Shown in pieces: positions 25,179 through 32,857 of a DNA stretch of 64,000 bases. Position numbers and translations under genes: made by a program. Position 1 is the stretch's first letter. Each line of letters starts with the position of its first letter. The notes beneath the pieces were generated by a model. The model was not told the DNA's origin. It was given only the letters and a program-made list of their open reading frames with translations, and searched no databases. Source of the DNA: Piscinibacter sp943370595 (GTDB taxonomy: Bacteria > Pseudomonadota > Gammaproteobacteria > Burkholderiales > Burkholderiaceae_C); assembly GCA_943370595.1 (NCBI GenBank), contig CALRRO020000018.1, positions 40,555-104,554 of the forward strand, given 5' to 3'.

Positions 25179-26258
25179 TCAGGAATCGGCCAGCTTTTCC
25201 CGGCGGAATTCGGTCGGCGTGAGGCCAGTGGCGGCCTTGAAGGCGCGGTTGAAGGGCCCGATCGACTGGAAGCCGGCCTCCAGCGCGATGCTCAGCACCG
25301 GCAGTTCGCGGCGCTTCGGGTCGGCCAGCGCCGTGCTCGCCTCGGCCAGCCGGTAGCCGTTGACGAAGGCGTTGAAGTTGCGGTGGCCGAGCCGCTGGTT
25401 GATCAGCCGGCGCAATCGGTACTCGGGCACGGCCAGGCGCGTGGCCAGCGTGGAGACGCTCAGGCCTTCGTCGCGATAGGCACGCTCCTGCACCATCGTG
25501 CGCTCCAGCACCTGCGCCAGGCGCTCCTCGTCCGGGTCGGGGCCGGGCGGTGCGGCCGGTTCCGGCTCGACAGCTGCCGCCGCAGGCTCGGCCAGCGGGA
25601 ACAGCTCGGACGGCCCCAGCCGCAGCAGGTGTCCGGCAATCACCGCCACCATGGCCAGCATGGCCGCCACATCGACCAGGGCCAGCAGCGGCGGCAGCCG
25701 GCCGCTCGGCGAGGCCAATCGCGCCGCCAGCATCGCCACGGTGTAGGTCACGCCGGTGACCACGATGAACAGGCGCAGCCGGCGGCGTTCCTCGACCAGG
25801 TCGGCGCGCCAGTGCCGTGCCGCCGCCTGTGCCGCCAGCACGGCGAACAGCAGCGGCACCGCGCGCTGCAGGCCGACGGTGATTTCCCGCAGCGCCCAGG
25901 CGCCCTGCGTCACGGCCAGCAGGCAGTTCGACAGGCTGAGCAGCGCGACCGCGGCCCAGGCCAGCGCATGCACGGGCCGCGGCACGAAGGCATCGTCGAA
26001 CAGCGCGCTCACGAAGATCCAGAACAGCACCACGTTGGCGACGGACACCGCGATCAGCGGCATCTGCCACGCGAAGGGCAGGTTCTGCTCGATCCACGGC
26101 GCCGCACCCACGGTCTGCACCACCTGGCCCAGCGCCAGCGCCACGCCGGCCAGCGCCGCCGGCGAACGCCGCCGGTCGCGCCACATCACGGCGGCGACCA
26201 GCGCCAGCAGCGCCAGCAGCATGCCGCGCAGCACGGCGTCGAGCAGGCTCAGCGGCAC
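25179..26258 (-). CDS. Membrane-anchored AraC family regulator
   Basis: A 359-residue protein. The N-terminal half (about 1-215) has about seven hydrophobic segments, and the C-terminal part (about 245-355) is an AraC DNA-binding domain with two helix-turn-helices: SVSTLATRLAVPEYRLRRLI and FQSIGPFNRAFKAATGLTP. Such proteins sense a signal at the membrane and act locally on DNA. It is encoded upstream of the hydrolase lipoprotein and downstream of the S9 peptidase on the same strand, so it may control either. Confidence 0.88.
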   Translation of the reverse strand: MPLSLLDAVLRGMLLALLALVAAVMWRDRRRSPAALAGVALALGQVVQTVGAAPWIEQNLPFAWQMPLIAVSVANVVLFWIFVSALFDDAFVPRPVHALAWAAVALLSLSNCLLAVTQGAWALREITVGLQRAVPLLFAVLAAQAAARHWRADLVEERRRLRLFIVVTGVTYTVAMLAARLASPSGRLPPLLALVDVAAMLAMVAVIAGHLLRLGPSELFPLAEPAAAAVEPEPAAPPGPDPDEERLAQVLERTMVQERAYRDEGLSVSTLATRLAVPEYRLRRLINQRLGHRNFNAFVNGYRLAEASTALADPKRRELPVLSIALEAGFQSIGPFNRAFKAATGLTPTEFRREKLADS

Positions 26259-26279
26259 GACTGTTCCTTCAAGGCGCCG

Positions 26280-28454
26280 TCAGGGCTTCGTGCCCAGCTT
26301 GCCCGAGCGCCAGAGCAGGAAGGCATAGACGTCGGCGAGCTGGCTGTAGGCCTGCTGCGCCGTGCTGCCGACGCCGTGGCCGGCCTGCATGTCGATGCGC
26401 ATGAACACCGGCTTGCCGCTGCTGGTGGCCTGCTGCAGCCGCGCCGCCGCCTTGGCGCTGTGCCACACGTCGACGCGCGGGTCGTTGATGCCGTGGATGA
26501 GCATCACAGCCGGGTAGGCGGTGCCGTCCTTGACCTGGTGGTAGGTGCTCATCTCCAGCAGCGCGGCGAACTCGGCTGGATCCTTCACCGTGCCGAACTC
26601 GGAGATGTTGGTGATGCCGTTGGCCGATTCCTCCGAGCGGATCGCGTCGAGCACGCCGACGTCGAACACCGCCGCGGTGAAGAGCTCGGGCGCGCTGGTC
26701 ACCGCGCGGCCGACGAAGATGCCGCCGGCGCTGGTGCCCCAGATGCCCAGCGTGGCCGGCGAGGCATAGCGCTGCTCGATCAGCCAGCGGGCGCAGGCAA
26801 TGCCGTCCTTCCAGGTGTTGGGCTTGGTGGTCTTGAAGCCGGCGCGGTACCAGGGCTCGCCAAAGGCGCCGCTGCCGCGCACGTTGGCGAAGGCGATCAC
26901 GCCGCCGCGCTCCAGCCAGGCGGCGCTGCGCGGGTCGAACCAGGCCTCGAAGCTGAAGCCGTAGGCACCGTAGCCGATCAGCAGCGTCGGGTTGCTGCCG
27001 TCGCGCACCAGGCCCTGCTTGTGGATCACGGCCAGCGGCACGCGCGCGCCGTCGTGGCTGGTCACCAGCACTTCGGAAACCTCCAGCGCCGGCATGCCCG
27101 GCGGGCGCTGGCTCTGGCGCAGGCCGGTGTCGCGGGTGCTGCCGTCTGCGTTCACCGCCAGCAGGCGCGGCGGGTCGGTCCAGGTGCTGGTCATCACCCA
27201 GGGCTGGCGGTAGGCGCGGCCGGCATCGTCGATCAGGAAGGTCGAGCCGGCGCTGCCCGGCGCCACGTCGGTGCCGTCGCGCGGCGTGCCGGCGGCATGG
27301 CGCATCACGCGGGTGTTGAAGCCCTGCAGCACCTCGGTGTAGATGGCGTCGCGACCGAGCCCGAACTCGCGCAGCACCCCTTGCGTCGGCTCCGGCACCA
27401 CCTCGCGGGCACGCGACAGCTCGGGCCGCCGCAGGTCGAGCGCGAGCACGCGGCTGCGCGGCGCGCCGGCGTAGGTGCGCAGGTAGAGGGTGTCGCCGCG
27501 CAGCTGCGCATCGGTCAGCTGGTCGGCCGCGCTGCTGATCTGCCGCCACGGAATGCTGCGCTGGCCGAGCGCGGCGAGCGGCGCGACGAACAGCTTGCCT
27601 TCGGGCACCGTGGTGTCGGTGGTGCGCGCGACCATCCAGCGGCTGCCCGGCGAGAAGAACACCGAGCCCACGTCCAGGCGATCGAGTTTCAGTGCCGGGT
27701 TCACCAGCGGCCCGAAGATGGCCCTCGGCGGCGCCTTTGGCGTCGAACGGTCGAGCAGCATCACCGAGGCGTCGAGGTAGGTCTCGGTGTCCGGCGCGCC
27801 GGGCGGCAACTCGCGGTTCTGGCTGAAGGCGAGGCGCCGGCTGTCCGGCGTCCAGCTGACCCACTCCCAGTGGACCCGCGGGATCGGCTCGCGCAGCGCC
27901 CGGCCGCTGGCGATGTCCATCAGGTACAGCGACGCGTCTTCCGACCCACCGGCCGAGACGCCGTAGGCCAGCGTACGCCCGTCCCACGAAGGCGCGTACC
28001 AGTTGATCGCATGCGGCACGCCGCTGGCCTTGGCGAGCTGCTCGGGATCGACCAGCACGCGCTCGGCGCCGCGGTCGCCGACCCGCAGCATCAGCTTGAA
28101 CTGGCTCTGGCCGGCGGCGCGCTTGAGGTAATAGACCCGCTCGCCCGGGAAGCGGCGCACGCTGCGCACCGAGTCGCCAGAGGCGCGCGCGAGTTCGGCG
28201 ATGCGCTTGGCCAGTTCGTCGCGGCCATCGATCGAGCCGAGCACCGAGGCGCCGTAGTCCGCCTGTGCCTTCAGCCAGGCCTGCGTGGCCGGGCTCTTGA
28301 CGTTCTCGAGGTTGCGGAACGGGTCGGCCACGCGAACGCCATGCAGCGTGTCGGTGACGGGTTCGCTCGGCGCGGGCGGCGGCGCGGCCATCGCGCTGCC
28401 GGCCAGTGCCAGCGCGAGGCCGGCCACGGCGCGCATCCAGTGGGTCGTGATCAT
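26280..28454 (-). CDS. Prolyl oligopeptidase-family serine peptidase (S9A)
   Basis: A 724-residue protein with a Sec signal peptide (VAGLALALAGSAMA). An N-terminal beta-propeller (about 70-430) is followed by an alpha/beta hydrolase domain: GTSAGGIFVG with catalytic Ser, INDPRVDVWHS with Asp, and MQAGHGVGS with His. This is the full S9 triad. It cleaves short peptides, likely in the periplasm. About 700-730 residues is normal for the family. It is divergent from the Hcp gene across 148 bp. Confidence 0.93.
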   Translation of the reverse strand: MITTHWMRAVAGLALALAGSAMAAPPPAPSEPVTDTLHGVRVADPFRNLENVKSPATQAWLKAQADYGASVLGSIDGRDELAKRIAELARASGDSVRSVRRFPGERVYYLKRAAGQSQFKLMLRVGDRGAERVLVDPEQLAKASGVPHAINWYAPSWDGRTLAYGVSAGGSEDASLYLMDIASGRALREPIPRVHWEWVSWTPDSRRLAFSQNRELPPGAPDTETYLDASVMLLDRSTPKAPPRAIFGPLVNPALKLDRLDVGSVFFSPGSRWMVARTTDTTVPEGKLFVAPLAALGQRSIPWRQISSAADQLTDAQLRGDTLYLRTYAGAPRSRVLALDLRRPELSRAREVVPEPTQGVLREFGLGRDAIYTEVLQGFNTRVMRHAAGTPRDGTDVAPGSAGSTFLIDDAGRAYRQPWVMTSTWTDPPRLLAVNADGSTRDTGLRQSQRPPGMPALEVSEVLVTSHDGARVPLAVIHKQGLVRDGSNPTLLIGYGAYGFSFEAWFDPRSAAWLERGGVIAFANVRGSGAFGEPWYRAGFKTTKPNTWKDGIACARWLIEQRYASPATLGIWGTSAGGIFVGRAVTSAPELFTAAVFDVGVLDAIRSEESANGITNISEFGTVKDPAEFAALLEMSTYHQVKDGTAYPAVMLIHGINDPRVDVWHSAKAAARLQQATSSGKPVFMRIDMQAGHGVGSTAQQAYSQLADVYAFLLWRSGKLGTKP

Positions 28455-28602
28455 CGTGTGCTCCCTTTTGGCATGGTCGCGGCACTTCGTGGGCGCCGCA
28501 GCCGCGGATGCTAGTGCAGCGGCGCATCCCCAACTCGTCGGACCCCGTTACCACGTTTCGGCGCTAGGCTGCTGCGCTTTCGGGTCATCTCAGGAGGCGG
28601 CC

Positions 28603-29082
28603 ATGGCGATCATCAACTTCCTCAAGCTCGACGGCATCGATGGCGAATCGACCGACCGCAATCACCGCGGCGAAGTCGAGCTGATGTCCTGGAGCTGGGG
28701 CGTCACCAACGAGACCGCGGCTGGCAGTGGCGGTGGCGGCAGCGGTGTCGGCCGCGCCACGCCGCAGGCGCTGCTGTTCGTGCACCGCTACGACAAGGCC
28801 TCGCCGCCGCTGGCGAAACTGGCGATCACCGGCCGTCACGTGCGCAGTGCGGTGCTGTCGGCCCGGCGCAGCGGTGCCGGCCAGCGCGACTTCCTGGTCA
28901 TCACGATGAAGGAGGTGCTGATCACCGCAGTGCAGATGGCGGACAACGGCGACGGCCCCATCGAGCAGGTGTCGCTGCGCTTCGGCGAGATCGGCTTCTC
29001 GTACACGCCGCAGACGGCGCGCGGTGGTGCCGGCACGCCGGTGGCGATGAACTGGAACATCCGCACCTCGCAAGTGAGCTGA
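28603..29082 (+). CDS. Hcp-family type VI secretion protein (orphan)
   Basis: A 159-residue protein beginning MAIINFLKLDGIDGESTD, with GEVELMSWSWGV, both Hcp hallmarks, and ending in YTPQTARGGAGTPVAMNWNI. Hcp forms the hexameric ring tube of the type VI secretion needle and can carry effectors in its lumen. AGGAGG precedes the ATG. No tss genes are in the window, so this copy must use machinery encoded elsewhere or serve another role. The next gene, a metalloprotease, starts 23 bp after its stop and is likely co-transcribed. Confidence 0.93.
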   Translation: MAIINFLKLDGIDGESTDRNHRGEVELMSWSWGVTNETAAGSGGGGSGVGRATPQALLFVHRYDKASPPLAKLAITGRHVRSAVLSARRSGAGQRDFLVITMKEVLITAVQMADNGDGPIEQVSLRFGEIGFSYTPQTARGGAGTPVAMNWNIRTSQVS

Positions 29083-29105
29083 GGCTGCAGCGCGAAGGAG
29101 TGCCC

Positions 29106-30179
29106 ATGAAGCCCGTCTGCAAGATCTGCTCGCCCTTCCTGCCCGGCCTGAGCGGCGGCCGCGTCTCGAGCGACGAAGCGGCCACGCGCGAGCGTGTCGA
29201 CAACCTGCGCATCACACCGGTTCGCGGCGCCGGCCGCACGCGCGCCGCCGTCGAGCGCATGAAGCTGTGGGAGAACGGCCGCACGCTGAAGGTGAAGTTC
29301 CTCGACGGCAAGGCGTCGGTACAGGCCAGGGTGGAGGCGATCGCCAAGGAGTGGGAGGCGCTGGCCAACCTGAAGCTGAAGTTCGTGACCAGTGGGAGTG
29401 CGCCCATCCGCATCAGCTTCGCGGAAGAAGGTTTCTCCTGGTCGACGGTGGGCACCGATGCACTGACGGTGGCGCCGTCCAGGCCGACGATGAACTACGG
29501 CTGGTTCGACGACGACACGCCGCTGCGCGAGTACCAGCGTGTGGTGCGCCACGAGTTCGGTCACGCGCTGGGCATGATCCACGAGCACCAGAACCCGGCG
29601 GCGCTGGGCAAGATCCCCTGGGACAAGCCCAAGGTCTACAAGCACTACGCCAAGCAGGACTGGACACGCGAGGACGTCGACCTCAACCTGTTCCAGGTCT
29701 ACGAGGAAGACACCACCAACCACAGCGCCTTCGATCCGAAGTCGATCATGCAGTACGCGGTGCCGGACTCGCTGACCATCGGCTCGTTCGCGATCGGCTG
29801 GAACAGCGAGTTCTCGCCGACCGACATCGAGTTCATGCGCCGCCAGTACCCGCGCGAGGCGGCGGCGGTGACCGAACTGCAGCCGGGCCAGCGCATCGAG
29901 GCCGATCTCGCCAAGGCCGGCGAGGTCGACACCTACCACTTCACCGTGACGCGTGCGGCCAGCTACACCATGAGTACCGAAGGCCCCACCGACACGGTGA
30001 TGACGCTGCACGGCCCCGGTGACCCCGGCGCAGTGCTGACCTGGGACGACGACCGCGGCCGCGGCCGCAACGCACGCATCGTGCGCAAGCTGCAGCCGGG
30101 CGAGTACTGGCTGACGGTGCGCCACAAGACGCCGGTGGACACCGGCAGCTACAGCATCGGCATCAAGCAGCGCGCCTGA
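29106..30179 (+). CDS. Astacin-like zinc metalloprotease with PPC domain
   Basis: A 357-residue protein. The metzincin zinc site HEFGHALGMIHEH is at 149-161 (His149, His153, His159, Glu150), with the Glu after the third His as in astacins. The Met-turn SIMQY follows at 213-217. Residues about 258-355 form a pre-peptidase C-terminal (PPC) beta-sandwich domain. There is no signal peptide; instead the N-terminus has a CKIC pair at Cys5/Cys8. AAGGAG lies 5 nt before the ATG at 29106 (a GTG lies at 29100). Paired with hcp it could be a secreted effector; that is inferred. Confidence 0.88.
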   Translation: MKPVCKICSPFLPGLSGGRVSSDEAATRERVDNLRITPVRGAGRTRAAVERMKLWENGRTLKVKFLDGKASVQARVEAIAKEWEALANLKLKFVTSGSAPIRISFAEEGFSWSTVGTDALTVAPSRPTMNYGWFDDDTPLREYQRVVRHEFGHALGMIHEHQNPAALGKIPWDKPKVYKHYAKQDWTREDVDLNLFQVYEEDTTNHSAFDPKSIMQYAVPDSLTIGSFAIGWNSEFSPTDIEFMRRQYPREAAAVTELQPGQRIEADLAKAGEVDTYHFTVTRAASYTMSTEGPTDTVMTLHGPGDPGAVLTWDDDRGRGRNARIVRKLQPGEYWLTVRHKTPVDTGSYSIGIKQRA

Positions 30180-30202
30180 GCGGGACTCTCCTGTGGCGCT
30201 GC

Positions 30203-30660
30203 GGTTGTTCACGGCCCATTGCGGTCGTTGCGGGTCGCTTTCGCGCCACCGATGGCGCGCGGCGGGTGGTCCGGGTGTGCGCTCTCCGGCCCTGGCTCGC
30301 GGCCGGCGACCGAGGACCGCACCGGTCACCTCATCAACACCGCATCTTCCCCTTACCGCCTGGGCAACCGCGAATGGGGCCTGCGCTCGCACACCCGAAC
30401 CACCCACCCCGACCGGCACTGAGGACTTCCTCGACACGCCCCACGAGCGCAGCGGCAGGGGGGTAGTTGGGCCCGGGGGCGCAGGACCCATTCGCGGTCG
30501 CCCTGGCCGTGGCATGAAGAGATGGTGTTGAAGAGGTTGTGTCTGCCGTGCTCGGTGTCCGCCCGCGAGCCAGGGCCGGAGAACACGAGCCCGGCCACCG
30601 CGCTGCCTCTCCGATCTCTGCACGAATGCGGCCCCAACGACCTCAACGGCCGTGAACACC
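30203..30660. repeat. Long imperfect inverted repeat in a gene-free stretch
   Basis: Between the metalloprotease and DAHP synthase genes no gene is supported over about 530 bp. A left arm (30203-30391) and a right arm (30477-30660) are inverted copies over much of their length. A perfect 20-bp block lies at 30283-30302 and 30563-30582, and a perfect 12-bp block (ACCGCGAATGGG) at 30367-30378 and 30487-30498. Short frames inside both arms encode related but short peptides, which follows from the DNA similarity. Origin is unknown. Confidence 0.7.
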
Positions 30661-30712
30661 CAGCCTCCCTCTTCAGTACGCCAAGCGTCCAGACACCGCA
30701 GACCGGGGCAGA

Positions 30713-31780
30713 TCAGGACTTGCGCCGCGCCGCCACCGCCCGCGCCAGGTCCTGAAGCACCGGCACGGTCTGCGCGAAGGAGATGCAGGCATCGGTGATC
30801 GAGACGCCGTGCTTCAGCGGCACGCCGGGCACCAGGTCCTGGCGGCCTTCCTCGAGGTGGCTCTCGATCATCACGCCGGTGATGCGGCGCTCGCCGCCGG
30901 CGATCTGCCGTGCCACGTCGGCCGCCACCTCGATCTGGCGGCGGTGCTGCTTGCTGCTGTTGGCATGCGACACGTCGACCATCACCTGCTCGCGCAGGCC
31001 GGCGGCGCGCAGCGTTTCGCAGGCGGCGGCGACGTGCGCGGCGTCGTAGTTCGGCGCCTTGCCGCCGCGCAGGATGACGTGGCAGTCGGGGTTGCCTCGC
31101 GTCTCGAAGATCGCCGCCACGCCCATCTTGGTCATGCCCATGAAGGCATGCGGCGCCCGCGCGGCGAGGATGGCATCGGCCGCCACCTTCAGGCTGCCGT
31201 CGGTGCCGTTCTTGAAGCCGACCGGGCACGACAGACCCGAGGCCAGCTGGCGGTGGCTCTGGCTCTCGGTGGTGCGTGCGCCGATCGCGCCCCAGGCCAC
31301 CAGGTCGGAGATGTACTGCGGGCTGAGCAGGTCGAGGAACTCGGTGCCCAGCGGCAGGCCAATGGTCGTCAGGTCGAGCAGCAGGCGGCGCGCGCGCTCC
31401 AGCCCCTCGTTGATCGCGAAGCTGCCGTCCAGGTGCGGGTCGTTGATGTAGCCCTTCCAGCCGACGGTGGTGCGCGGCTTCTCGAAGTAGGCGCGCATCA
31501 CGATCAGCAGCTCGCCCTGCAGTTCGTCGGCCACCGCCTTGAGCTGGTGGCCGTACTCGAGCGCCAGGTCGTGGTCGTGGATGGAACAGGGGCCGACGAC
31601 GATCACCAGCCGGTCGTCGCGGCCGTGCAGCACGTCGGCGATGGCGCTGCGGCTGCGTTCGACCAGCGCCAGCGTGTCGTCCTGCAGCGGCACACGCTCC
31701 TGCAGCAGCGCGGGGTTGATCAGCGGGCGCACGGCGCCGATGCGCACGTCGTCGATGCGGGTGGTGTCCAGGGTCTTCAT
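30713..31780 (-). CDS. aroG: 3-deoxy-7-phosphoheptulonate synthase (DAHP synthase, class I)
   Basis: A 355-residue protein, the normal length for AroG-type enzymes. It condenses phosphoenolpyruvate and erythrose 4-phosphate to open the shikimate pathway. VIVVGPCSIHD, MRAYFEKPRTTVGWKG, GTEFLDLLSPQY, RTTESQSHRQLASGLSCPVG and DVSHANSSK are all diagnostic, with the metal-binding Cys, His, Glu and Asp. Its C-terminal end lies beyond the inverted repeat. It lies 10 bp downstream of the quinone reductase gene on the same strand. Confidence 0.96.
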   Translation of the reverse strand: MKTLDTTRIDDVRIGAVRPLINPALLQERVPLQDDTLALVERSRSAIADVLHGRDDRLVIVVGPCSIHDHDLALEYGHQLKAVADELQGELLIVMRAYFEKPRTTVGWKGYINDPHLDGSFAINEGLERARRLLLDLTTIGLPLGTEFLDLLSPQYISDLVAWGAIGARTTESQSHRQLASGLSCPVGFKNGTDGSLKVAADAILAARAPHAFMGMTKMGVAAIFETRGNPDCHVILRGGKAPNYDAAHVAAACETLRAAGLREQVMVDVSHANSSKQHRRQIEVAADVARQIAGGERRITGVMIESHLEEGRQDLVPGVPLKHGVSITDACISFAQTVPVLQDLARAVAARRKS

Positions 31781-31790
31781 GGGAAGTGGT

Positions 31791-32777
31791 TCAGGGGAGT
31801 TCGATGACGACGTTGCCGATCGCGCGGCCGCTCTCGACCAGCTCGTGCGCCTGCACGATCTGCGCGAGCGGCAGGCGCTGCGCGATGCGGTGCTGCAGCA
31901 CGCCACGCGCCAGCAAATCGGCGAGCAGCGCTTCGGCCTGCGCGCGGTCGTCGTCGGCGAGGTTGTAGACGATGAAGAAGCGCAGGTTCAGGTTCTTCGC
32001 GATCAGCGGGAAGAAGGGCAGCGTGAACTCGCCCTGGCCGCTGCCGTAGACGACCAGGTCGCCACCGGCGCGCAGCAGGTCCAGGTCGAGCAGCCGGTTG
32101 GCGGCGATGTCGACCTCGATGATGCGGTCGACGCCGCGCCCGCCGGTGGCCTCGCGCACCCGTTCGGCGACGTTCTCTGCGCGGTAGTCGATCGCGATGT
32201 CGGCGCCGGCCTCGCGCACGATCTGCGCCTTCTCGCCGCTGCTGACGGTGGCGATCACCTGCCGCGCGCCGAGCAGCTTCGCGAACTGCACCGCGTAGTG
32301 GCCGACCGCACCGGCACCGCCGGCCACCAGCACCGACTGGCCCTGCACGCCACCGGCCATGCGCACCGCGTGCAATGCGGTCAGCGCCGGGATGCCGAGG
32401 CAGGCGCCGGCCTCGTCGGGCACGCCCGCGGGCAGCGCCACCGCCTGGCGCGCCGGCAGCACGATGAACTGCGCCGAGCTGCCGTTCGCGCGACCCCAGG
32501 CGCCGTTCCAGATCCAGACGCGCTCGCCGATGCGCTGCGCCTCCACGCCGTCGCCGACCGCATCGACCACGCCCATGCCGTCGCTGTGCGGCACGATGCG
32601 CGGGAAGGCCAGCACCTTGCTGCGCAGGCCAGCGCGCGACTTCACGTCCGACGGGTTGACGCCCGACCAGCGCAGGCGCACACGCAGCTCGCCGGGGCCG
32701 GGTTGCGGGTCGGGCAGCTCGCCGAGCTGCAGCACCTCGGCGGCAGCGCCAGTGCGTTCGTAGAAGGCGGCTTTCAT
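31791..32777 (-). CDS. NADPH:quinone reductase-like medium-chain dehydrogenase
   Basis: A 328-residue zinc-free MDR protein. It starts MKAAFYERTGAAAEVL, has the GroES-like domain to about 120, then the Rossmann motif VAGGAGAVGHYAVQFAKL (AxxGxxG) at about 150. GVDRIIEVDIAANR is in the nucleotide half. The Cys/His zinc ligands of alcohol dehydrogenases are absent. Such enzymes reduce quinones or enones with NADPH; substrate unknown. The gene is followed closely by aroG. Confidence 0.88.
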   Translation of the reverse strand: MKAAFYERTGAAAEVLQLGELPDPQPGPGELRVRLRWSGVNPSDVKSRAGLRSKVLAFPRIVPHSDGMGVVDAVGDGVEAQRIGERVWIWNGAWGRANGSSAQFIVLPARQAVALPAGVPDEAGACLGIPALTALHAVRMAGGVQGQSVLVAGGAGAVGHYAVQFAKLLGARQVIATVSSGEKAQIVREAGADIAIDYRAENVAERVREATGGRGVDRIIEVDIAANRLLDLDLLRAGGDLVVYGSGQGEFTLPFFPLIAKNLNLRFFIVYNLADDDRAQAEALLADLLARGVLQHRIAQRLPLAQIVQAHELVESGRAIGNVVIELP

Positions 32778-32857
32778 GTCGGGCGGGCGGCGAGTGGCGA
32801 AGCCGCGATTCTGCAGCCCGCAGCAGCCCGGTCAGGCCGGCGCCCGCCTGCGTCGGC

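Noticed and set aside
25140..28514. A 1124-residue open frame on the plus strand
   Set aside because: Antisense to the AraC and S9 peptidase genes, which have clear domains; composition is Gln/His/Arg-rich without motifs.
28603..29082. A type VI secretion locus
   Set aside because: Only Hcp is present; no VgrG, TssB/C, ClpV or other components are seen in the window.
30219..30646. Short open frames inside the inverted repeat
   Set aside because: They are short, overlap on both strands and show similarity only because the DNA arms are inverted copies; no RBS or domain was seen.
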